Shown here piece after piece: positions 1-9,149 of a DNA stretch of 64,000 bases (position 1 is the first letter of the stretch; every line of letters begins with the position of its first letter). A model generated the notes under the pieces. It was given only the letters and a program-made list of their open reading frames with translations, had not been told where the DNA came from and searched no databases. Both the position numbers and the translations under genes were made by a program. The DNA comes from Phoronis australis. Lineage: Eukaryota; Phoronida; Phoronidae. Where the stretch lies: NCBI GenBank assembly GCA_002633005.1, contig NMRA01000378.1, positions 62,001-126,000 of the forward strand, read 5' to 3'.

Positions 1-1
1 A

Positions 2-319
2 GCTCTCACACTGGTAATTGTCAAATGGATGATGGCGGAGAGTAAGCATTTTGGAAAGTACCTGATAACAGTAAAACTTTGGGATACCAGGAACTGTCTA
101 AAACCAACCCACACAGTGAAGTTTGAGAACGCAGATTGTGTAAAATACAAAACGCTATCAAAACTGCCATCAGAAAGGATACGTCAGCGACAACATATGG
201 CCCCTAAATTAGCGCCCGAGGAACCACGAAAATTATTTCCAAAGAGCCCTTTCATTCCATTGAGTACTAAACAATACGCTGAAAGAAAAGTAACAGATGT
301 TTTTAAAAACCTTCTTTAA
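2..319 (+). CDS. Unrecognised terminal coding exon, 5' end cut by window
   Basis: The frame is open from the first bases of the window to a TAA at 317-319, about 105 residues, with no stop. A possible ATG lies at 29, but the frame runs on upstream of it, so this is more likely the last exon of a gene entering from the left. The product is basic and rich in Lys, Arg and Pro, for example the stretch PKLAPEEPRKLFPKSPFIPL near the end. There is no membrane segment or domain that I recognise. Downstream sequence is AT-rich, as for a 3' UTR. A frame of this length in AT-rich DNA favours real coding, but chance or transposon origin is possible. Confidence 0.35.
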   Translation, partial: ALTLVIVKWMMAESKHFGKYLITVKLWDTRNCLKPTHTVKFENADCVKYKTLSKLPSERIRQRQHMAPKLAPEEPRKLFPKSPFIPLSTKQYAERKVTDVFKNLL

Positions 320-439
320 TCAAATTAAACTACATGAAATAGAGCAACACTTTCAAAGAGCATCGTAAGAGATAATTAAAATCACTGTATCGACGAGATC
401 ATCAAGCTACTACATGTATATGCTGAATGTCAACAGTAG

Positions 440-818
440 TTTCCTGTTAGTTTTAATACATGTACATATCAGTATCAGATTCGTCACTGCTACTCCAGCT
501 TGATTTGGCCCGCTTGTGTCGTCATAGCCCATTTCCTCTACCTATTGATCGGTTTGGTTTTCTTGTAAAAAACTAGCACCTTCAAAAAGGAAATAGGAAC
601 GGTAGATCCACAAAACCATTCGGGAGTGTAATATCCATCTTGTACCTTCCAACCGTAGGTGAGAGGATCCAAACCGTTTCCCGGCCGGATTGGCGGAATC
701 CACTTGACCCCAGAGCAAAGCAACACAATGGGCTCGTTTGAAATTGTTCAATAGTGTCTTTCGGCAAAGAGGAAGCAATGCGCAGTCAATCTTCTTGATG
801 TTGGACATCGGCTTTTTC
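440..818 (-). pseudogene. Frameshifted transposon-associated protein remnant
   Basis: On the minus strand an acceptor-like TTATTTCAG opens a stretch reading LLNNFKRAHCVALLWGQ. A change of frame then gives LDPLTYGWKVQDGYYTPEWF. The order, an RAHxxAxxW block followed by GW..DG.Y.P.W, resembles a domain common in uncharacterised transposon-linked proteins of marine invertebrates, normally followed by a Cys-rich CxC region. Here the two halves lie in different frames and the Cys-rich part is not visible, so the copy looks dead. An acidic tail ending SSSDESDTDMYMY is open near 440-500 in a third frame. The family call rests on memory of the pattern only. Confidence 0.4.
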
Positions 819-1019
819 TGAAATAAATAGTGAAAAAATTTTATTGACGATTGTCCAAAAGCTGACGAACAAAAACACAAAACCTCACCACCATTTACTG
901 TTTTTAGGTATGACGTGAAACTAGGCCTTTTGGTTTAATACTATGAGAACATTTGCAATTATTTTTGTTGCTTTTATGAATTATATTTTATCAAGTACAG
1001 TTATTACCTTGTTTGTTCT

Positions 1020-1480
1020 TCCGGTCATCTCGGTTAATTTCAGATATCTCGCTTCATGGACTAGTCTAGCTCAAATTTTGATGGCATATCATGGTTGAGA
1101 TTGTTGGGGGTTTCTGCCGGGCACAACCCAGAGTGTATTTTGTTCATCACAGGGGTTTTAGTGATCTGTGATATGTATTGAATCATATGGAATTGGTTTT
1201 GTCTGGTACCTCGAATGTATGTGCTAGCTCATTTTTGGGGGTCATTTTTTGATTTCTGCCGGACCCATACCAGAGTGCAATTTGTCTGTCATGGGTCATT
1301 TGGTGTGCAGTGCGGTACTATTGTTTCCTTTTAAATCAGTTTTGACTGGTACCTCGAATATCTAATCTAGCTCATTTTCTGGGCCTTTTGTAAGGCCCCC
1401 AGGGGTCACACTCAGAGTACATACTGAGGTGGACTCTAAATGCTCCCGTGGTCAGATGTTGGTACCTCGTTCACCTATGC
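1020..1480. repeat. Degenerate tandem repeat, about 145-bp unit
   Basis: Three diverged units share GGTACCTCGAATNT, CTAGCTCATTTT, TTTCTGCCGG and CCAGAGTG in the same order, with the blocks at about 1206 and 1350 spaced about 144 bp. An earlier weaker unit starts near 1040. The array ends at a last GGTACCTCG near 1463. No coding frame runs through it. Confidence 0.6.
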
Positions 1481-1510
1481 TAAGGGCTCTGGGCTGCCGG
1501 TCTATTGGCA

Positions 1511-1690
1511 GACTCCGTGGTGTAGTGGTTAAGGTGCTGGACTCGAATTATCTGTAGTTTCAGAAGTCGTGGGTTCCAATCCTGCCGCGCACAAAAAATC
1601 ACAGCATGAGTGTACCACGTATACGTGCTCGTTCTTCTAAGAACGCGGGAACACCTGACGATAGCCGGAGAAGAGACCGACATAGTTGTA
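1511..1690 (+). repeat. tRNA-derived SINE-like element
   Basis: Positions 1511-1591 look like a decayed tRNA: an A-box-like GTGGTGTAGTGGTTAAGG and a B-box-like GTGGGTTCCAATCC about 50 bases later. I cannot fold a full seven-base acceptor stem, so this is not a functional tRNA. The following 100 bases (ATCACAGCATGAGTGTACCA and onward) recur near 12306-12400, showing that this is a dispersed element with an internal Pol III-type promoter. Confidence 0.55.
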
Positions 1691-1699
1691 ATACGCCAC

Positions 1700-2889
1700 C
1701 ACCTCAGAGCGGTTTTAGGAAGTCATTAGGTCACAGTTGGCTAACAATAACATCAAACATGTATATATTTGTCGAGTTTAGGGCTACCAGTACCTGTGTA
1801 GTCTATAACAGTTTTACCTTTATTTACAGTTACAAAGCGGTCATTCTAGTTTTTTATCTATAGTTTGTCGATGATTCATGATGCATGGACTGTTTTAAAA
1901 GTGCCCTGTGGTTGGCTGCTGTGTTCATACATGTATCTTCAGTTAGGTAATAATTGGTCTCGCGTGAGAGTTGATATTTCATGCTATTGGTAATGTCGCT
2001 GTTCCTTTAACTCATTGTATGCGAGGTTCGCTAGCCAGTTCGGGGATGATTCGACTCGGCAAGTTCTATAGGAATTCTCCATGCTCGCGACACCGAAATG
2101 TATGTCTATGGCATAGGAGTGTTTGGCTGGAGGAGATCCAACTAGGGGGTCTGAACCCCCCCTCGCTCATGCCTGCCGGGGCTAATCTGTATCCGGTAAC
2201 TGACTTCGTGTCAGGGACGAGCAGCTGAAAAACTAGGACACCTACCATTTAGAAAAAATTCACTTCAGTGGTCATTGAAGAAAAACGTGTCAATTGATCC
2301 ACAGGTCTGCACATGTATTTAAGTTAGAGAGCCAGCAGATTCCTCATTTAACGTCGACACAATTTAAATGCGCCATTTGGCCCAAATTAAGCAACCCAAG
2401 TGCGTCTATGATAATTTTTATGATGCTTAACTCGACCCTAAATTATGCTACACGTAGCACTTGGAAAGAACTTCCACAAAAAATTAGTTTTATAGGATTT
2501 GTGTTAGAAACATTCACGCTTTTAAATTTAAAGGGGTTATTTTCATAAACTCTCAGTTGGCCCAAGGCCCTAGGCGGAATTAAGGGGTGGAGGGCAAGGA
2601 GCATAACCTACTCCTACGGACACACCCAAAATTATAAAATGCAAAAAAAGAAAAAAAATACACCAGTATATGCATTTTTAGGCGTTACGCACCCATCTGT
2701 ACATAAGAAAATGTTTGGCTCCTGTCCTGTGAATGCTCTGCCTTTTTCCTTTGAAAATTGTGGGTGCCCACTCCAGCAATGTTCTAAATCAGCCACTGAA
2801 CACACCCTTTCTGAGATAATTCTGCAATAATAGCAAAGTTTCGGAAAGAAACTGGCCATGGAAAAACCCATAGTGAATAGCGTTTCCCT
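1700..2889. other. No gene seen
   Basis: Short frames on both strands lack splice sites in the right places and family motifs. There is a poly-A-rich tract near 2640-2660. Nothing else is supported. Confidence 0.5.
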
Positions 2890-2965
2890 TTATGAGTGTG
2901 CTGGGTGCCCGCTTTCTGAACTCATGATCGTGGGTTCGAGTCCCAATGGGCGACACTGCCAGACC
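2890..2965 (+). repeat. tRNA-like fragment (3' half)
   Basis: GTGGGTTCGAGTCCC at about 2931-2945 is a textbook T-arm and B box. The expected 5' half and a pairing acceptor stem are absent, so this is a tRNA-derived repeat fragment. It lies at the left edge of the duplicated protease block. Confidence 0.4.
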
Positions 2966-3373
2966 CTTGAGTTTAGGTGCTTAATTCTCTGCTCTTTTTC
3001 CGCTACACAGATGTCGATGATGTTTTTAAAAAATTCTAACCTTCCAGTTGCGCCTTGCTCATCGTGGAGAGTGACAGTTTTTCAAGATTGGGCCAACTTT
3101 GCAGTAGAAAACTTAGAACGATAACATATTGTACCGGTTCGATGTCCAAGGTTTCAAAGAAAAATAATGAATGTCCAATGAATTTTATACAATCTTGTAT
3201 TAAAAGATTAAAATCGAGTTCAGGTAACATAGAATACGAGGCTGGGGGACAAAAAAAATTGTTCTTCTGTATACTGAGAGAACCTTGGTTTAAGTATGCA
3301 GTTTTTTAAACAGTCAAGTAGTCTACATGAAATTGGTCTCTGAAACTCTCTGTTGTACACTTCACGCGTGCCG

Positions 3374-4674
3374 TCAACCACATTGATCCGATGACGCTCT
3401 AACCGCCGCTGTGCACTCTAGCCCAACGTCAAAAAATGCCAGAGCAATGTCTTTCTCAGAATATCGCTGAGATTTTGCCGCGTCCAACACGCCACAGACA
3501 GCCTTTGCCATCCCCGTACATCTCTTCCACGACATGACATTAGCCAGCCAAAACACTACATATGCTCTCTTAACACCCCAACCCTCTCTAGTAGCCAATT
3601 TGTAAAAGGCTCTGTTGAAAATTCCAGAGGTGTAGTGGATATCTATGGAATCTGAATAATCCCGGAAATGGGATTTCGATTTGCCGTCGATTCCTGGCGT
3701 GTCGAAATAACGCAATGCATCCAAAGCGCCACCTTTCTTTATCGACCGAGCGACTTTCCAGTCAACTTTACCGTTTAAGTAAAATTCCAATGCTTCACCC
3801 GAGATATCTGCGAAAGATTCTGAAATTGCACCAGATTGTAACCGGTTTTGTAAGCGGGAAGTTTCCAGTATAAATGCGTGTGCCATTTCGTGACCAACGA
3901 CATTTTCATCAGTCATGGGATGGAAAACTGTGTGGCCGTCCCCCAGGAAAACAGACTTTGAAGGAGGGTCGTACCGTGCAATGTCAAGCTTGTCGCCAAA
4001 ATGAACTCTGATGGTTATTGGAGGGCTCAGCACAACTCCTCTTTCAAACCACGCTTGGAACATTTCAAACATTTTTGTCCCGTGGTAATGGGCGTCGTTG
4101 ATTGGCGACCTGCCACCATTTATTGCGTCCGTATTGCCTGTAGCGCACGTATACGTGTGCGGCAAGGTGTTGCTCGTCTCCGACGTGAACTTGTTGTGGA
4201 CGAGGACTACTTTTGAATTCGACATGACGCACTGTAACGCTCGGCCCTCTGACACGTCTAGAAAACCTTTCTTCTGTCCAAAATAATACTCCCCAATCTT
4301 GTCATTTCCCCCTATCCCCATTGCGTTCAGTCTCAAATCACCTTCTCTCCACAAGCCAAAGACAGCAATGGTCACTGCGTCGACCCAAACGGTATACAAG
4401 AAATTATCAACAATCACCTTGCGTTCCCTAATAACCCCAGAAATTTGAATTTCGTAATATTGCCGAACAACCGAATCATTGCGCACATCTATCGATAAGT
4501 TGAAGTCATTCACTCTCCTCACACAAGGTCGCCGTAGTCCAGTCATCAGCAGTTTTACCACAGCATATTTAGCTGCCCTTTTGGCCATGTAGCGCGGTGG
4601 TAATTCAGATTTTGGCCTGAGATGCTGAAGGCCTACGAACAAGGTGCCGTACACGTTGTCTGTTAAAATTTGTC
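3374..4674 (-). CDS. Protease copy 1, exon 5 (entire M4 pro-region and catalytic domain)
   Basis: A single 1301-bp exon from TTTATGTTTCAG to a TGA at 3376-3374, encoding 432 residues. The open frame runs on 5' of the acceptor, but that part is not conserved with copy 2 and has no WxxW-like match. The absence of introns across a domain of this length contrasts with the small exons upstream. Confidence 0.9.
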
Positions 4675-7600
4675 CTGAAACATAAATGTTCATATGTATC
4701 TTAAAAATTTTGCAGATCCTCTGTTTCTTTATGTACCGAATTGGAACACATTTCAAACTGAAGGGTAGAAGTAAAGCTCGAGAATTTGAGTTCAGATTCG
4801 AAATGATAGCTTTAATTGGGGTCAAACAGAGCAAACTAGAGTTAGAAAGTCGTCCGCTGATTCACACCAACCATAATACAGCCATCATGGATTATGTTTG
4901 AATTGAAGCAGAACACAAATAACTAAAAACCATTCGACCGAGCACAGACTAGACACCCAGGCCTTATACACGATTTGCTACTGTGGGAATAAATCTACAC
5001 AAAAATGATGCTCTATAGTCACCGCAGTAACCGTTCTGCACATTTCAAACTAATATTATTACTTTGAAACTGTATGGCTCAGCAAACCTGTCTGACACTC
5101 GGACAACAGAGGTGTGCATGTATGTCTCACCAAACAGGACCTTACAGGAACTGTGAAACTATGAATCTCAACAAACATGACCTTATTTTTACAGTGAAAC
5201 AAACGAGGCTTTACTTGGACAATACAACCGTAGGACTCAGCAAACAGAACTTTAGTTGGACAGTGAAGCTGTCGTCTCAACAAACAGGACTTTACTTGGA
5301 GAGTGAAACTGCCCAGTAAACATGACAGCATTGGCCCAGTACTGGATATCTGTTGCTTGATAGCGCTTGTACCGTATACCGATTTACGTTTCTGGGCCAC
5401 TAATGGCCCAGTACCGTCCAACGACACTAACCCAGTGAACCCTTCCCTTACCGGGTCGCCGGTATTGGCCCCATATCGCTTGGCCGGTAAACACAGACTT
5501 GAACACAAGAGGGTAGTTTGACGCTTATCCACAGGGGGGCCAGGCTTACTATTTTTAACGCTAAAAACTTTTAAGTTTTCTTTAAAAAATCACCATCAGA
5601 TGTGTGACAATAAAACTTTTCAATTTTCATAAAAATTAATTACCAGCAGCTGTATTACAGTGTAATTTTATTTTTTAAAGAAAACTTTCCACCAGAAGAC
5701 CCTCATGAAAAAACCGCCATTTGAAATTTCCCTTGAAGAGCACTTGCCTTGTTTAGCGATTTTCTACAGTTTGAAACCAGCGTTCGTAACAGAATAGTGA
5801 AGGATTTTCACAGTGAACTTCAGATAAGTTTCATATTTGTTCACTTTGCATGCAGTGTCTGTAGAAGTAATACAAAACATGATTTATACCACAGACATTC
5901 TCAGCTTCTGATCGTCTCCAATACGAATGTCTCAACAGACATCTCGCTAAAATAAGACTTTAATTAGACAGTGAAACTGCATGTGCCAACAAACGTCGCT
6001 TTGGAAATGAGACCTTACTTGGACAGTGAAACTGTATCTCGTAATCCTCACACCTCTTCCCTTTTTTCTGGTCCTTATTCAGACAAACAATGCCGTCCAC
6101 CGGACTACATTTTATGGCCAGTAGATTTGGAGGAATCCCGGTGTCAGCGGTGAATTTGCTATACTTCTTTCCCTTAACACGGCACACAGCGTAATCCGGC
6201 GTACCTCCATTACACACATTCATTCCACGTCGCTGAAATGATGCAGTGGTTGCATACATGTAAAATCTGAATGCTAGTTACGGCTGAATGAGTGCATGTT
6301 ATAGTGAACTGGAGAAATTGGAGCCCCACATGTAATTATAGTCATTTAATATAATCGCCACGTTTCAGATTTAAATTGATAGTCATCAGTCTCATGAATT
6401 AAGCGAACTTCATTACTCCTTGTTTTCGAATAACGCTGTTCAGAAAAATGATCGCCATCACCGGAGTTTCAGCGCTATTCTGCGAGAGAAGTACTCTCAG
6501 GTATTTTGAATGGAGTTTCCCTTGACTGCCTAAAAGGCTTGCTCAAGACGGTGCGTTCTTTGTGAGGAGGCCATTGATACTTCTGCGAGAAACTATTTTC
6601 GTTTAGGCAATGAGCAGTCAAGAGTAGAAATGATTCCGAAACAGAATACACACTTCAGCCAAGATTGTCCGTCAAACGAAATTGACGTACATGTAAGTAT
6701 GCAATTATCTTATTTTCTCAACAGGAAGCATAGTCCTGTGTATTTATTGTGGCCAAGTCTCACACCTTGGTACAAAAAATGCACTATCTGTGGAAAGCAA
6801 TCAGAAGCAGCTTACTCGCATATCTTTTATTCTTTCACAGTCTCCGATTCCGTCTGGTGTATCTATACTAGTGAAAGTGGTCCAGTAGCCTATACAGGAA
6901 GCAAATCAAGTTATAATTTATATTCGCCATATGTCTCGAGTAAAATACTTGTGTCACAAGCTCGTTTCCATTGCTGAAAAGGGTACCGAGGTTGGCCAAA
7001 TCAAGTAATTTGTTTTTACAGACTAAAAATTCAAAGAATATTGGTTGAAAATAAGGTACAATAAGTAAAAAATATTAATTTCTGGCCACACAAGGAAAAA
7101 ACGCAACACAGACGTAGATTCGAGATGGTGACAAAAGTGATGGGAGTTAGTGGATGGGTAAGAATAAAATATTTAGACAGGTATGTCGGTGTATCTGACA
7201 CAAGGCAATAGAACTGAAGCAACAAACAAAAGAAATTTCTTTAGTCACGTGTCAGTCATCAGCCTGAAGAATAAACGACGTATCCGAATTGAGGAAAGGG
7301 TATACAAGAGAAAGGAGTCCCAGTATGTTGAAAAGTGGAAATGCTAGTTGTTGCACTTTCACTGCGCATTGAAGCGCGTAAATGTAATCCTCTGTGGTAT
7401 CAAATTGTTGAATGGTCGTTTACGAAAACGAAAATACATTTTCAAATACACCTGATCAGGTGAAATACTTACAAATTATTTTCATTTTAATTATCTTATT
7501 TCTGTACGCACAACAAATAACGAGTTTAAATGCTGACATGTACGTTTTATTTACCAATTGGCCGTCGTAATTTAATCTAGGGTTAGTAAACTAAATTGTC

Positions 7601-8543
7601 AAAACAACTTTGACGTTTCACAGTTTCGCGCCGGGTACGGCTCTCTGGTTATATGCAGGTATTTACTCAACAATTTACTCATGCAGGTACCTTTTCGTAT
7701 TGGCACGAATATTGAAGCGTCCTCCACTCTCGTGTCTAGGTAGTATTGGTGAGCTCGGCACCACGTCTGATTATTCAGGACTATGTCCTCGCTAAGCTTC
7801 ACTGTGTTGTTCAGTCCAAGGTCGAAATAGTCGTTAGGGTCGGGCGACACGACATTCTTCTTGATGAGTGAAGCCGCGCTGCGACTGTAAGCGGGATAGC
7901 GGTACTTCCAACCCCTCGCACGTAACCCACCTGCAAAAAGGCCACTAAATGGAGCGTGTTTTCGTTTGACCGTATACACTGTAGGGACAACTTTAGTTTG
8001 TTCAAAAAGCAAAAAAATGCACCCGTAAATCTGGCAAGCGATGTAACTTCACTCTGCGTGTTAAACTTAACTGCATAACAGGCAACCAGTACATAAATGG
8101 GACCAAACAGGTGCTAACTGTTTTAAGTTTCTTTATTTTTTTAAGACGTGTATAGTACTTGTATACGTTCAAATTCGAATGGACGCACGCTCTAACAGTC
8201 TCGTTAAGTAAACGCTCTTTCGCGGTGCACCCACCAATGCATCATCAGCATTACAAACTAAGAACGATAGAATTTGATACAAAACAGACTAGTGAAATAA
8301 GTTGTCTTTTTGCCCAGACTTCTATGCTCTTTATCAAACGTCCAATCACAGCAGTGAATACAAGCAAGAGCGAACGGAACACACGAGTTCACTGAACTAT
8401 GCCCAAGAAAGGTAGCCGTTGCTACACCACGCCAAGCTCTGGTACAACTGCAACTCATTGTACACGTAAACATTTTTTTTCTTTGCAAACATCTTCGCAT
8501 ACTTACACGTTAACAAAATGTATATGCAGAGTGCTCGCGCCAT
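3374..8543 (-). CDS. Secreted WxxW-domain / vibriolysin-like M4 metalloprotease, copy 1 (five exons)
   Basis: Coding exons, 5' to 3': 8543-8507, 7930-7691, 6889-6816, 6232-6019 and 4674-3374, all GT-AG with matching phases (1, 1, 0, 1). They give 621 residues. Residues 1-17 are a short signal peptide (MARALCIYILLTC). Residues 18-92 are unrecognised, with two N-glycosylation sequons. Residues 93-188 form a WxxW domain, from GYWTTF to DYEIQFHCP. Residues 190-305 resemble an M4 pro-region, and about 306-621 is the catalytic domain. Zinc ligands are H450 and H454 (HEMAH) and E474 (GAISESFAD); E451 is the general base, and H535 (DIHYTSG) the transition-state histidine. The C-terminal region (VDWKVA, RYFDTPGIDG, SGIFNRAFYKLA) is vibriolysin-like. 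Expected role: extracellular, proenzyme-activated endopeptidase, perhaps held in mucus or matrix by WxxW. The function is inferred. Confidence 0.88.
5070..5320. repeat. Minisatellite of exon-4-end/splice-donor units (copy 1)
   Basis: About six degenerate units of roughly 40 bp, of the type CAACAAACAGGACTTTACTT followed by GGACAGTGAAACTG. Read on the minus strand each unit is a copy of the 3' end of exon 4 (CAGTTTCACTGTCC) with its donor. Further units surround the real donor at about 5930-6035. The array lies in the intron before the M4 exon. Confidence 0.75.
5313..5918. other. Sequence present only in copy 1 intron
   Basis: In copy 2 the corresponding bases run straight from GGAGAGTGAAAC to CGAATGTCTCAACA, so about 605 bp are extra here (or were lost there). 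No inverted ends or coding frame are recognised. Confidence 0.55.
6019..6232 (-). CDS. Protease copy 1, exon 4 (WxxW domain, second part)
   Basis: A 214-bp exon between ATTTCAG and the donor GTAAGG. It holds the Cys pattern NVCNGG, VCRVKG, IKCSPVDG, IVCLNKDQ, RCEDYEIQFHCP. The closing G..C.N.DQ....C.DYE..F.CP signature is diagnostic of WxxW domains in gel-forming mucins, CILP and related secreted proteins. Confidence 0.88.
6816..6889 (-). CDS. Protease copy 1, exon 3 (WxxW domain, first part)
   Basis: A 74-bp exon between TGTATAG and the donor GTAAGC. It encodes YWTTFTSIDTPDGIGDCERI and four more residues, the W..(F)..D.P.G.GD.E opening of a WxxW domain. Copy 2 has Phe where this copy has Cys in GDCE; the family usually has an aromatic there. 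Confidence 0.85.
7691..7930 (-). CDS. Protease copy 1, exon 2 (linker)
   Basis: A 240-bp phase 1-1 exon bounded by TTTTTGCAG and AAAAG/GTACC. It encodes residues 14-92, including SLIKKNVVSPDPNDYFDLGL and YYLDTRVEDASIF, and is almost unchanged in copy 2. Sequons NNT and NQT and a single Cys are present. I do not recognise a family. It may be part of the pro-region or a second extracellular module. Confidence 0.8.
8507..8543 (-). CDS. Protease copy 1, exon 1 (signal peptide)
   Basis: ATG at 8543-8541, then twelve codons and one base, ending at the strong donor GTAAGT. It encodes MARALCIYILLT; the split codon with exon 2 gives Cys13. The same 37-bp exon with the same donor exists in copy 2, encoding MARAVCVYILLT, which supports this start over any later Met. 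Confidence 0.75.
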
Positions 8544-8670
8544 CGACAGTCGATTTGAGACAAAATACTTGTCCAGATTATTGCTTATGTATGTCCCTTC
8601 ACCCTGGTAACTGCAGACATCAATTTTAATTCATTGCCACACATTTGCGTCAGACGTGTAATAACTTCTG

Positions 8671-8680
8671 CTTAAAATAG
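8671..8680 (-). promoter_or_regulatory. Candidate TATA-like box of protease copy 1
   Basis: CTATTTTAAG on the minus strand lies about 128 bp before the start codon and is kept at the same place in copy 2 with a conserved flank (CGCTCTT.ACC). The position fits a TATA box with a 5' UTR of about 100 bases. No transcript evidence is available. Confidence 0.3.
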
Positions 8681-9149
8681 GTAAAGAGCGGGAGACTGTC
8701 GTCCACAAGCGTCGCATAGACTACGATGAACACTCTGATCTTTGTTTACGATGTGAAATAGTCAAGTAGATCGCATTGGTCGTCAGTGTAGCAATGTGCT
8801 CCTGTTACTGAAAATAAGTAGGCCAGTAAACGTTTTTCAATGGCAATTGAACACACGCGGTGTGTCATGACGCATATTTATCTTGAACATTGATGCGGCG
8901 GTGCGTTGTTTAGCTTTCTATATTTGCAATACAAAAGAGTAACCAGATGCAGGCTGAATTGGGTTGGAACTCCTTTTTTTAACCGTAGCAAGGTACCAAC
9001 AATATGCCCTTGAATTTATCTGTACCTTGATAACTACTGACTCGCTGTAATAAAAACATATAGGAAGGACACTAAAAATCAGTATGCTCAGGATTTTGTA
9101 CTGAAATATGCATGGAACTCTACGGAATCATTTTCGAACAAATCTTTAG

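Noticed and set aside
1511-1591. Functional tRNA-Ser-like gene
   Set aside because: No pairing acceptor stem, a poor anticodon stem, and a second diverged copy with a shared tail, so it is a SINE-type repeat.
3374-4674. Bacterial contamination as the source of the M4 domain
   Set aside because: The exon is joined in phase to animal-type exons, has a diverged linked duplicate with the same introns, and sits in repeat-rich eukaryotic DNA.
4675-4834. N-terminal extension of the copy 1 M4 frame (starting LCLTPIKAI)
   Set aside because: It lies upstream of a good acceptor, is not conserved with copy 2, and starts at a TTG. The exon-4 splice gives a better and phase-matched N terminus.
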